Shown piece by piece: positions 38,854 to 50,233 of a stretch of 64,000 nt of DNA (positions within the stretch are counted from its first letter, which is position 1; each line of letters begins with the position of its first letter). Below the pieces are notes generated by a model that did not search any database, was not told the DNA's origin, and saw only the letters and a list, made by a program, of their open reading frames with translations. A program made the translations under genes and the position numbers. Origin of the DNA: Brugia malayi (taxonomy: Eukaryota; Nematoda; Chromadorea; Rhabditida; Onchocercidae); assembly GCF_000002995.4 (NCBI RefSeq), contig NW_025062475.1, positions 2,294,001 through 2,358,000 of the forward strand, in the 5' to 3' direction.

Positions 38854-40443
38854 GAACTATGAGCACTTCATTCAACCATAGCTAAAACAAAAAAAAAAAA
38901 AAACAATTTTCTATTTCATTATTATTCCTCAGTAAAAGACTTAGTAAATTTCTTGCAAACATATAGCAAAAGACAGTTTTAACAAAATAAATTTGTGAGA
39001 TTGAAAATTCAATTTCATTACGATTAATGTTTTGATCTGAAGTCAGCAAAGATAATTGGAAACAAATTTTGCTCATAAAGTATAATATTAGATTTATCTT
39101 AGATTATTAAACTATCCTAGAAGTGGCGCAAAAGTTTCATCAAAAGAAGCGCCATTGTGAAATGCTTATTATACAGTTTCTGTGCATTAATTATTTTCCG
39201 TGGAAAAATTGAAAGTTCGAATTGTGAATAAAATTCATTAAACCATTTTGATTGAAATACAACAGTAATCACATCTAACTTAATTTTTTCAACTTCTTTA
39301 CAAACAGTTTTTGTTATTTATAAGATTTGACATTAAAAAGATTTCTCTATTTCTCACCAACTCCAGAGATTTAGTAAATAGAGTTCTTAACAATTAATTT
39401 AAATCGTAAACTGAAACTTAGTCTGAACTATTAATACGTATCCAAATTATTTGCTCTCTATTTGCTTCAAGTTTCCTTTTTTTTTTTTTTTTTCTGAACT
39501 TCAGTCATTTGAAAAATTGAAACTAAAACATAAATGTCCCTCGTTCAGAAGTGAAAACCAACGTTTAGAGTACAGTTCACATTCCTTTCCTTAAAAAAAC
39601 AAAGAGAAAGAAAAGTATAAAACATTCTTCCAAAGGTTATTAAATGAAAAATGTTGCAAAGATATTTGTTTTATTTCAAATCAAGCGGAAGTTCAAATCG
39701 AACATTTGTGGAACATAAACGTAAGCTCAGTTGAAACGTAAACTCATCAAGTCTGAAGCAAACAAGCGTGGTTAACTCTATCACGTCTATATACTACGAT
39801 CCAAAGCATACCGGATTTCAACCGAAACACTCTGCATTCTTCCTGATTTCCGGACTCAATCCATTAAATTGACTTAAATTCACTCAAACTATTAGAAAAT
39901 AATGCTTTGCTACATACTTTCTCAGCTTTACAATTTTAAATTGCTATCAGCTGTTGTACTTTCATCCCATTACTGATACCAAATAAACTAATAAACTATT
40001 ATGAACAAGTGTGCCAATAACGTGAAATATTTTCCACCTAATAAGCAACCATTATTATACGTGAAAAGTTTGCTACTTTTAAACGTCGTAAAAATTATAC
40101 TATTTTAAAGAAGCAAATAGTGTTCCACTCTATAAAACATACATTCTTCTCTAACACAGTTAATCAAACAACAGTTCTGTGCAGTTCGGACTTTAATATT
40201 AATAATCTTTTGTTAACAAATTGCGAAGACTAATAATGAATGTTTTTAATGATGTGTCACCTTATTGATGTTCTGGTAGTAAATAAATGAAAAGACAGTC
40301 AATCTTTCCTAACCGTCAAAATATCTATGTAAAACTCACTACAACCAAAATGACAAAACAAAATTTTGGAAACAGAGAAGTAAGCAACAAAAAAATGAAT
40401 TAAGTGTGCTATGTCATGCATACAACAATATAACAGTTTAATT

Positions 40444-41105
40444 ATTTGTAAAAAAATTTTTAAAATAGATATCTGTCCAACAGTTTTAATAGCGCTTGAT
40501 GCATTCAAGTACGTGAAACACACGTAAATGCTTATGGCTTAGTACTGTTAATAAATCTAAGTAAGAAAATAAATCACTCACGCACGTCAGTTACACTTAA
40601 TAAATTCATAATAAAAATGGCCGATGTCCGGGAATTACCTGTTGGAGTGACTCCGTCCACTTTGTAACTAATTAATTGTTTCACATTGTTGTACTATGTC
40701 TAATTTGATGCATTTAGTTATTTTGTGATTCTTTGATTCGATGTCCTTTACAGTTATATTGAATAGAATTAGATTACGTTGACAGTGTCCAAAACCAAGT
40801 TATAAATATCAAAAAAAAAAAGCACCTAATTTAATTTAGTATGTGAAGATTGTTGCAATTAACTTTATGAAATAACAGAATTTGATTATGTTAACAGAAT
40901 CAGATTATATTGAAGGCATTTAGCTAATTTTTAATTAGACGAAGTTTAATCTGATGTATATTTCCTTATATCAAGCTTAAAATCTACTTTTATTATTGTT
41001 ATCATTAATAAATATTACAGCTGCTTTTCTCATGGAATTATGACTGATCATTGTTGCGATCGTTTAAATTAGCCATAATAAATTTGGGTCATGTTGGGTT
41101 TTTTA
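40444..41105. other. 5' flank of the mL39 gene within the inverted-repeat spacer
   Basis: Unique sequence, less repetitive than the left half of the window. No exon was recognised. The nearest acceptor-like site upstream of the mL39 ATG is ATTACAG at about 41014-41020. Confidence 0.4.
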
Positions 41106-43679
41106 ATGGAAAAAACAATTTGCTGTTCAGTACAAAGTGTGAATGTTTTAAAAAAAGGTAAGATTCTATAAATCTTTGGACAATATTAATGAAATTTTTC
41201 ACGAAATGTAATTGTTAGAAAAATCATCAGTTTCTGGCAGATGTTCATTAAAGTGTTTATTAAGAAACTAATGAATAATATCTATTGTTTGTAAGAAGAG
41301 AAAATTTTTGAGAATTAATTGATGGAAATTTAATAATAATCACTCTAGCATTTTTAATTTTCTCATATTTCTTCCAAAAATTCATTCTTTTCTTTGCTTT
41401 AGTTTATAATATTCTTCAGGATGTCGTGCGCTCCACAGCTTTGATCGACAACGACGTTTGGAACTATTTTGTAATGAACAACAGCGGCAAGCTGCGATTC
41501 ATGATAAAAAAGTTGAAAAGGTCTGTTTTAAGAAATGAAATTCAGAGTAAGCTTTGTGTTAAGTCAAGCTCATAAATACCATTCCTTCTAGGTAGACTTA
41601 GTCTGATCCAATTATAATGTTATATGTTTAAAATATAAAAGCGCTATGCAAAAATTTATTTGATCGTTCAGTGTAGGAACGCTTAATATGTCGCTCAAAA
41701 TAAAACATTAATTTTCCATGTAAAATTAATGCATTGGAATTCCTAGGTGTTTTGGACAATTGAAAATGAAGCTGGTAATGATCCCGTCAAAGTTCTGATG
41801 AATCAAAATATTTCAACCTTTCATGATTGTATGAAGCGTATGTTTAGTTAATGTTTATAGAGATTTGTCCAAAGACTTTAAGTTGCAGTTCAAATTTAGT
41901 TTAAATTTTATTTTCAAGGTCATTGTTTCAAAGTTTATTGTTATTCCATTCGATTACATTGCATTGCATATGTACATCAACTCTTTCATTAATATTCGAA
42001 AAACGGCTACGGCTAGAAATTCATCCTCGTTGATCCTAGTTGTTTTATTCTATTGTTTATTATTGTCTCTGTTGGAAATGTTAAATTCAGATATTTCACG
42101 GTTAAAAGCTGACCGCATGGCATTAGCATATGCAAATGGTTCTTACAAGTCAGTATTGGAGAAGTTATCGGGTGATGGAAGGATGATGCCATTAGGTTAT
42201 AATTGCCAAAATAAAAACCACGCCAATGCTGTTAATATGGTTGTAAATTTGTTCTTATTCATTTATTTGTTATTAATATCTTTTTTTTTCTAATTTGTTT
42301 AGTATTTCTGTCGTTATTCTTTTTATTTTTAGATAAGAAGGGATTAAATAGTGGATGAAATTATCTTTTTTCTGAAAGGTATTAATTTTGGAAAATATTT
42401 TTGCAGGCTTACTGGCGGTCATGTGCATTTTTGTTAGGTGCTGTTGTTGATCAAGCATTTGCCGTTGATGTGCAGCTAGTTGGTCCTTCGAAAGTGGATT
42501 GTAAGTTGTAATTTCGTTCACATCGTTATGATTTTAGACATGATCGATAGCTCATTTCGATGTGAATATATCGGTTATAATTTGATTTTGTCTGTTCTTT
42601 GTTATAAAACTAATATTATTTAGATCATTCGGGTAGGTTTGAATATATTGCGAAAATAAAAGATCTGCATGATTGGGCACCAAATTCGGTAAGTGTAGAA
42701 TTTCTCTCTTTATATGCAAGAAATTAAATAAAAGAATTCTTTTCAGTAAGATTACAATTTTCATAAAATAAATCTACATTTGACAAGACTACTTTATTCT
42801 TATCTTCCCTAAATTTACTTATAATCAAGACAGTTCTCTATTCGTACCACTGTAGCAAGAAACACCCATTCATTATATTCCTTTGTTGTATTTCATTTTT
42901 TATTCCTTAATATTTCACACGAATTTATAGGAAAATTTATTTGCGCTGACTGAAAAAGTCGTTGGAGAGTATATCACAAAAGCTTTGGTTATCGAACCAT
43001 TATTTGTATCATTAGAATTTGCATTGGATTTATTTGATTCAAATATGTATGCATATTTTTATTTATTTAATTTGCAGTCATCCTAGTTTCAGTATTATTT
43101 GTTATTCGTTTATTAAATAATCAATTTGCGAGTTTGTAGTTCTAAACAAGAACTTCTGCATGAAATAAAACAAGAAACCGATAATGGTGAGCAAGGAGTA
43201 ATTATCTATCGAATGGGTGATTTTGTCGATATAACTTATGGACCTTTGATTCCATGTACCAGCCACATTGATAAATTTGCTGTGACTAAAGTAGTTATTT
43301 ATTTTATTTTTTATTTTTTTTTTTTCAAACATTTTTGACGAGTTCAGCTGAACAACGATAGTAGGTGTACGACGATTTTAATTAATCATACCTTGTTGTT
43401 TATTACCTTAACTTTCATAAACATTGTGCTAATCCTATTGAAATTGATAAAAGAATTTCGGACTTACCGTGTATGAGATAGGGCGACAGAATATAAAGAT
43501 ATTTAAGTACCTTTGTAATTAATAGCTTTCAGGTGGAGCACGAAAATTCTGAATATCGTTTCATTGGTGTGTCAATACCGAAAGAATTGAAATGTTCATC
43601 ATATTCATGGGATATAATTTGTAATGCTTCAGTTATGCCTCCTGTTAAGCAGCAAAAGTTACTTAGGGCTTCTGTGTAA
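41106..43679 (+). CDS. mrpl-39: Mitochondrial ribosomal protein mL39 (MRPL39)
   Basis: Nine exons: 41106-41157, 41420-41520, 41747-41837, 42091-42239, 42407-42500, 42624-42688, 42931-43046, 43140-43290, 43533-43679. All are GT-AG and in phase, giving 321 residues. Residues 20-100 carry the TGS-like ubiquitin-fold region (VLMNQNISTFHDCMKHIS). The threonyl-tRNA-synthetase-like body follows, with AYWRSCAFLLGAVVDQAF, DLHDWAPNSENL, and the very characteristic YRMGDFVDITYGPLIP near residue 250, then RFIGVSIP. These match vertebrate mL39, a large-subunit mitoribosome protein derived from threonyl-tRNA synthetase without catalysis. The gene is the only one in the spacer of the inverted duplication. 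Retention of the third or fourth intron would give a longer open frame at 41865-42293, which I reject as coding. Confidence 0.93.
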
Positions 43680-44220
43680 AGTTTACTATTACATAGTCTG
43701 TGGTTCCAGGTTTCTTTTTTCTTTTTCACTGTAAAATACTATGCATAGTTAAAATACTAATTGCAATCCGACCTGTTCAAGCTTGGAGTCTGATTTTCTT
43801 GACTTCCATTCATATTATAGTATCATTTTTACAATTAAAACGATTATTGCGTACGATCATTGTTAAAGCATTGCAGTGGAATTAAGTACGAATATATAAT
43901 TATGGTATCTTATTTTGTACACTTGATTCAACTTGTTCTTTAGTGTCTTTCTTTGTTTTTTTGTAATATGTAATATTTGCAGAAAGTTTTGAATATTTTA
44001 TACACTGTTAATCAACACAGCTATTCCTATGTAAACATATCTTTTTAGTTTACATTTTTAAATTTCTTTTTTTATACTTTACACTCTGTCTCCCTATCGC
44101 TATTGCAATTCATATTTCAAAGGGTGTTTTTTTTTTTTCTTTTTTTATAATTCATGAAATTTCAAATTTATCGGATCTTGTTTATTTCATGATGCTATCA
44201 AACATACTTATTTTGCGGAC
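43680..44220. other. 3' flank of the mL39 gene
   Basis: T-rich unique sequence up to the start of the right inverted arm. No further gene seen. Confidence 0.5.
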
Positions 44221-45745
44221 AATTAAACTGTTATACTGTTGTATGCATGACATAGCACACTTAATTCATTTTTTTGTTGCTTACTTCTCTGTTTCCAAAA
44301 TTTTGTTTTGTCATTTTGGTTGCAGTGAGTTTTACATAGATATTTTGACGGTTAGGAAAGATTGACTGTCTTTTCATTTATTTACTACTAGAACATCAGT
44401 AAGGTGACACATCATTAAAAACATTCATTATTAGTCTTCGCAATTTGTTAACAAAAGATTATTAATGTTAAAGTCCGAACTGCACAGAACTGTTGTTTGA
44501 TTAACTGTGTTAGAAAAGAATGTATGTTTTATAGAGTGGAACACTATTTGCTTCTTTAAAATAGTATAATTTTTACGACGTTTAAAAGTAGCAAACTTTT
44601 CACGTATAATAATGGTTGCTTATTAGGTGGAAAATATTTCACGTTATTGGCACACTTATTAGTTTATTTGGTATCAGTAATGGGATGAAAGTACAACAGC
44701 TGATAGCAATTTAAAATTGTAAAGCTGAGAAAGTATGTAGCAAAGCATTATTTTCTAATAGTTTGAGTGAATTTAAGTCAATTTAATGGATTGAGTCCGG
44801 AAATCAGGAAGAATGCAGAGTGTTTCGGTTGAAATCCGGTATGCTTTGGATCGTGGTATATAGACGTGATAGAGTTAACCACGCTTGTTTGCTTCAGACT
44901 TGATGAGTTTACGTTTCAACTGAGCTTACGTTTATGTTCCACAAATGTTCGATTTGAACTTCCGCTTGATTTGAAATAAAACAAATATCTTTGCAACATT
45001 TTTCATTTAATAACCTTTGGAAGAATGTTTTATACTTTTCTTTCTCTTTGTTTTTTTAAGGAAAGGAATGTGAACTGTACTCTAAACGTTGGTTTTCACT
45101 TCTGAACGAGGGACATTTATGTTTTAGTTTCAATTTTTCAAATGACTGAAGTTCAGAAAAAAAAAAAAAAAAAGGAAACTTGAAGCAAATAGAGAGCAAA
45201 TAATTTGGATACGTATTAATAGTTCAGACTAAGTTTCAGTTTACGATTTAAATTAATTGTTAAGAACTCTATTTACTAAATCTCTGGAGTTGGTGAGAAA
45301 TAGAGAAATCTTTTTAATGTCAAATCTTATAAATAACAAAAACTGTTTGTAAAGAAGTTGAAAAAATTAAGTTAGATGTGATTACTGTTGTATTTCAATC
45401 AAAATGGTTTAATGAATTTTATTCACAATTCGAACTTTCAATTTTTCCACGGAAAATAATTAATGCACAGAAACTGTATAATAAGCATTTCACAATGGCG
45501 CTTCTTTTGATGAAACTTTTGCGCCACTTCTAGGATAGTTTAATAATCTAAGATAAATCTAATATTATACTTTATGAGCAAAATTTGTTTCCAATTATCT
45601 TTGCTGACTTCAGATCAAAACATTAATCGTAATGAAATTGAATTTTCAATCTCACAAATTTATTTTGTTAAAACTGTCTTTTGCTATATGTTTGCAAGAA
45701 ATTTACTAAGTCTTTTACTGAGGAATAATAATGAAATAGAAAATT

Positions 45746-45778
<33 letters not shown>

Positions 45779-46850
45779 TTTTAGCTATGGTTGAATGAAG
45801 TGCTCATAGTTCTCATTGACATGGTTGACATATCTGACATGGAGGAGGTATGTAACATGGACACAAACGACAACCTCCTGGTGTCACATGCGGAGGTGTC
45901 GTTGGTTTTGGAGTTAGCGGTGGTCCAGGAGTCCATCCTGGTGTCTGCGTGGGTGGTAACGTCCAAATCGGTGGTGTTGGCGTTTGTTGTGTTACCGTTG
46001 GCATACAATCTGCACCGCCACAATTTATATTTATTATGCACCCAGCACACTTTTTATCATCAGCTGAAATTAGTTGAATGATGACTGAAGACTGTAAGAA
46101 GTAAGCATTGTGGATACAAATGTGTAATCATAATTAGTTACCTTGTGGTTCGATGTATTGCGGTTGCATACCTTGCGGTTGCATACCTTGTGGTCGCATG
46201 CCTTGTGGTGGCATGCCTTGTGGTTGCATACCTTGTGGTTGCATACCTTGTGGTTGCATACCTTGTGGTTGCATACCTTGTGGCAGCATACCTTGCGGTT
46301 GCATAATCTGCGGTCCCATTCGTAGTAATTTTATACTTTTCCGTTGCATTTCTTGTGGTTGCACATCCTGATAATGTTCTTCTTGCGGACCATAATGTCC
46401 CAAATGCACTGCATTTGCTACCGATAAAAGCATGCAAAATGAAGGAATAAGCTTACAACACATAACTGAAATCATCATAATATTGAGAATCAAAAAAAAA
46501 AAAAAAAAGTTTTTTAAACTCCAAATTGAATTGAAGATGAAAATTTATTAAAAACACAGCTTTAAAAGTGTGCCGAAAATTCTAAATTACAAAAATAGAT
46601 TACCTCAAATTATTATCAATTTATTTTTATATTTATCAAACATAAATATTTGAAAAAAAAAAAAAAAAAAAATCCCCAAAGTTAATTCCCTCTCTCAAAA
46701 GAAAAAAGTGCTATTCCTATTAAATTAAATGTGATGAAAAATAATGGATCATTCATTACTGAATGATTTCTTCCATTGATACGCTTAATTGGTGACTATC
46801 AAACCATATTCTTCTGCTATTCTACTTAGCATGCTCTAAGTAGACCGAAT
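44221..46850. repeat. Right arm of the large inverted duplication
   Basis: Reverse complement of the left arm (37850-40443). The near-identical core is 44221-45875; the outer 45876-46850 part is diverged but still alignable, including the gene promoters (ATTTAGAATTTT, GCACACTTTTAAAGCT on the complementary strand). The core begins inside the codons for the last 20 residues of the encoded protein and runs through the whole 3' flank. Confidence 0.93.
45813..46463 (-). CDS. Secreted Met/Pro/Gln/Cys-rich protein, microfilarial-sheath-protein-like (right paralog)
   Basis: Two exons on the minus strand, 46463-46142 and 46063-45813, give 190 residues. The 18-residue leader matches the left paralog exactly (MCCKLIPSFCMLLSVANA). 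Exon 1 then carries about twelve pentapeptides of the form M-x-P-Q-G (MQPQG, MLPQG, MPPQG, MRPQG). Exon 2 has a Cys cluster (CAGCIININCGGADC), a Thr/Pro linker (WTLPPTQTPGWTPGPPLTP) and the same C-terminal Cys/Pro block. The M-x-P-Q-G repeats are what most recalls filarial sheath protein gp22, described as having Met-Gly-Pro-Gln-Gly repeats and a Cys/Pro-rich C-terminus (from memory). The TTTCAG two bases before the ATG (46471-46466) suggests trans-splicing. The protein is expected to be exported and built into an insoluble coat. Confidence 0.85.
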
Positions 46851-49502
46851 TTTATATTTGATTTGTGAAAAAATGCGCCAACATTTTTTATTAAAATAAC
46901 GTAACATTTGAAAAATATTTGTTCGAAATTTTTTACCTTGATCAAAGTTTGTTAGCATTCTCATTATAACTTTGTTTCATTTCTTTTGCATTATTTTAAC
47001 AAATAATCGAGGTAGGTTTTTTTTTTTTTTTTGATAAGATTTGTAAAGGAAAAGATACATTTGGTAAGTTCAGTAAAAGATTTATGATTTAGTAAAAATT
47101 GTAATCGAATTTTATTAGAAATATGTATGGTTGAAATATATGTACATGCATGCTAAATTCATAAATTTCATATGTAATTAATTATAATTTTTTTTTTTTC
47201 AAAAAATTTTTTAGTCCAAAATTTAAAAAGCAATCAAATTTATGTAAATCATAAATTGGTAAATATTAGTTTGACAATGTATATCAACAGATGAATAGCA
47301 TGATATACAATTGTTTCGAAATTGAAAATTCTTCTTTATATCCGATTTTTTCTTTTTTTTTTTTTTTTGTTTTTTTAAATCTGTTGAATGCTAATTAATG
47401 TATTCTTAATATTGCGAATAAAAGTTTGATTAATGAACAGGTATTTGAAATTAATAATAATAATAATACCTGAAATACTGATTCAATATTTAAGGATAAT
47501 TTGCTTGTATTGTTGATAAATTTGATAAAAACTGATGATTGCTATTAATTTATATTTGTTTTTTCCTATTTTTTTTTAAAGGAGTAGAAAATATCGATTG
47601 TTTTGAAATGTGTTAAATTATCATTTGTTTAAACTGAATCATATTAACTACATTGCAATATTCCTTCGAACTATAAAACTTGAGTTATCAGATTTGTTCA
47701 GTTATTATTTCAAAAACAATTAAAAAATTATCCACAATTTTGTTCAATAAATTTTTGAAAGAAAGAATGAAAAGAATATATTTATATATGAGTTCCTTTG
47801 AAAATTAATAACTACGCTAAGGAATTAATGTGCTATTTAAATAACGAACAAATTGGATTAATGTAGAAAGATAGAAAAATTAGAAAAAAAAAAAAAAAAA
47901 AAAATCATTTACTGATTTTTTAATATTTAAAATAAAAATTATTATATACTGCAAATAAGAGTGTAATATTTGAAACAATTTTTTTTTTTTTGATAATTCC
48001 TTTATAATGAATTTTTATCATTTTCCATTCCAGTATTTTTCCTGCAAATCCTTACGTCTTTTAATGATTTATTTCAAATGTAGTAAAAGACATATTAATA
48101 ATAGTGAATTCCACTTCTTCTATTAGCTAATTTTATATTTCGATATAATTCATTGATAACGTTTGCTAATCAAATACGTTATCTTTTTTGACAAGTAATG
48201 GCTACTTTAATAATAAAAACTATGATTCTACTACTTTTGTAATTTACAGACAGATTTGCCTGACCTAGTTAGGCGTATGAAAAAAGCTTCCGTATTCACC
48301 ATGATAGTCATTTTTGAATTAAAATGATAGAAATGATAGTGTCATTGATCCTTTCTGTATAATCATACATGTGTGTATTATTGAATTTGTAATTACATCA
48401 AATTTCAATAATAACTGCTTCACGAGTACTTGTTAAATTTATTATAATAATGTAGCTTTGGACTAAATTTATAAAATGTTTCAGTCATACTTGATGCTTT
48501 TCTAAGATTTTACAAGAACAATTATAGATAAATGTGAATTGCTAGGATTCTGAATGTGATTTTTTTACTTGAATTCATTGTACCCTACCATACAGTATAC
48601 TCGGAAGTACTTAATGAGCAAACTTTAGGTTACAAGCAGCCGAAAACTGAAATGTTGTAACACAAGAATGTTACAATTCGAGCATGAAACCCATGAAATA
48701 TAAATATCTTATGCAACTGACAAGGATCTTACTTTTGAATGAACACTACCACAAGTTATTTAGAGATAACGAATGCATGACATTCCAAGCATTGCGTTAC
48801 TTCTTTTAAAAAAAAAAGAAGCTTTCGCATCGAATAATTCTAAAATCAGCCATTCGTTGTAAACCAATCTAGTGTGTGAGGCAATAAACTTTGTTCGCTG
48901 CACATTTATTACACTTCGATATAAAATCCTAATTAATAGCACTAGAAACCTTCATTAAAAAGGTCCTTTATGGACGTGCTTCCATATTTGCGTGACATAC
49001 AAATGAACTATCAAACGCTAGATTTCCACTAAGAAACTAAAAGATGTTATGAAAAGAATTACTGAAGAATAATGACCGTTAAAATGATATTTGGGAAATT
49101 ATGAGTCGTGGAAGTGATTTTCGCATTCAGTTTAAATTTATTTTTCCTGATCTTTTCATATCATAAAAAAAATCATAAAATATGAAATGCATCGAAAAAG
49201 AGTATCAGCAAAAATATTCCAACCTTGGAATTCATTCTTTCTATTTATTCTTCACAGTGTACTCAATAGGCTTTATGTCTATAACGTATGTATAAGGCTC
49301 AGCCTCTCAGATGTATAGCAAAGATAAACTATCTGACTTTCAAAAGAATAAAATAACTCAGTACTCTTTCTGCAGTAATCGACAGTAAAAAAGTGTGAAT
49401 ATTTTCGATTATACATTAGTAAATCCTCAGATGTATAATAAATATAAAACAGTTGATAGAAATGAAATAAAATCACAGAGCACTTCCAAATAACTGACAA
49501 AA
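46851..49502. other. Intergenic region, no confident gene
   Basis: AT-rich sequence between the right sheath-like gene and COX6A. An isolated exon-like piece at 48251-48330 (acceptor TTTACAG, then TDLPDLVRRMKKASVF and a stop at about 48328) has no partner exon that I can find. A diverged direct repeat at about 49305-49330 and 49428-49450 shares CTCAGATGTATA. Confidence 0.5.
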
Positions 49503-50233
49503 TCAGTGGTGTTTTTCTTGTTTCTTTTCGAAACCAACGCCTGGCACGTAATTTCTTTCTGGATTGTGGAACAGTGAGTGATTACCATCACCCCATGGAA
49601 GCGGCTAAAAAACCGATGACAAAAAAATTTTAACTAGTATTTTTATGTAACAGAATTTTTAAAAGGTAAAATATTCACTTCAAATTCAACTAACCTTATT
49701 GCGAACAGTGAGATACGGATAGTGAACATATTTGTCTTGATCGAAATGTTCCTCCATCTGATGTCCCAAATAAGTTACATAAAAAAGGATCGCGAGTACC
49801 ACTGGTGAACCATACATTACTACGCTATTATAAAATTTGTCGTATTTGAAACGATCACGATCATCTGCTTCTTCATCATAGTCTACAACATAAATTTTCC
49901 ATGAATTATACTAAAAGTGCATTTCTCTTGGCCGCAATACTTTTTAATGAGTATTTTACACATGCAAAAAAAAAAGAAATATTTGATGAAGAAATACGGT
50001 AGCCAAATGAAATATGAATTACATGTAAATGATTTGAATCATTTTATAATTTTGTCTGAAAAATTCAAGGTCACTCAAGGCAAACGTAGACGCAACAAAA
50101 CTATTAACTAACTTGTTGCAGGATGAGTATTTTGTATTTGACTTCCACTAAAAGCTTTCGTCATTTGCTTTAGCTGCGTTCGAGATAACTGCGTTCGTGT
50201 AATGGAAAGCAAATGATGTAGCAGCGGTGACAT
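49503..50233 (-). CDS. cox-6A: Cytochrome c oxidase subunit VIa (COX6A), mitochondrial
   Basis: Three exons on the minus strand, 50233-50113, 49882-49695 and 49604-49503, in phase, give 136 residues. The N-terminus ([20 protein letters not shown]) is rich in Arg, Ser and Leu without acids, as in a mitochondrial presequence. A single membrane span lies near residues 65-80 ([17 protein letters not shown]). The COX6A signature follows: [20 protein letters not shown], then [15 protein letters not shown]. Vertebrate COX6A has the same [24 protein letters not shown] core, so identity is firm. It is a nuclear-encoded accessory subunit of complex IV in the inner mitochondrial membrane. The C-terminus ([10 protein letters not shown]) is short and basic. 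The gene is transcribed away from the sphingomyelinase gene. Confidence 0.96.

Larger units (their letters stand above)
37850..40443. repeat. Left arm of a large inverted duplication
   Basis: This arm is the reverse complement of 44221-46850. The inner part, 38791-40443, matches 45875-44221 almost base for base (about 1.65 kb). Differences seen by eye are homopolymer length (about 14 A against about 31 T near the gene end), a roughly 14-base insertion at about 39990-40008, and a few substitutions near 39796 and 40268-40280. The outer part (37850-38790, holding promoter and most of the gene) is clearly related but much more diverged. Homology stops sharply at 40443, after GTTTAATT. Confidence 0.93.

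Noticed and set aside
38882..39076. A 64-codon frame repeated on the opposite strand at 45574-45798
   Set aside because: Both are the same 3' flank of the inverted duplication read backwards. The frame starts downstream of the sheath-like gene stop on the antisense strand, has no splice context and runs into the homopolymer.
41865..42293. A 142-codon frame over the mL39 gene
   Set aside because: Most of it is intron; only 42091-42239 is an exon, bounded by good splice sites and in phase with neighbours.
46138..46437. Alternative frames over the pentapeptide repeat of the right paralog
   Set aside because: They are register shadows of the 15-base repeat and lack the leader peptide.
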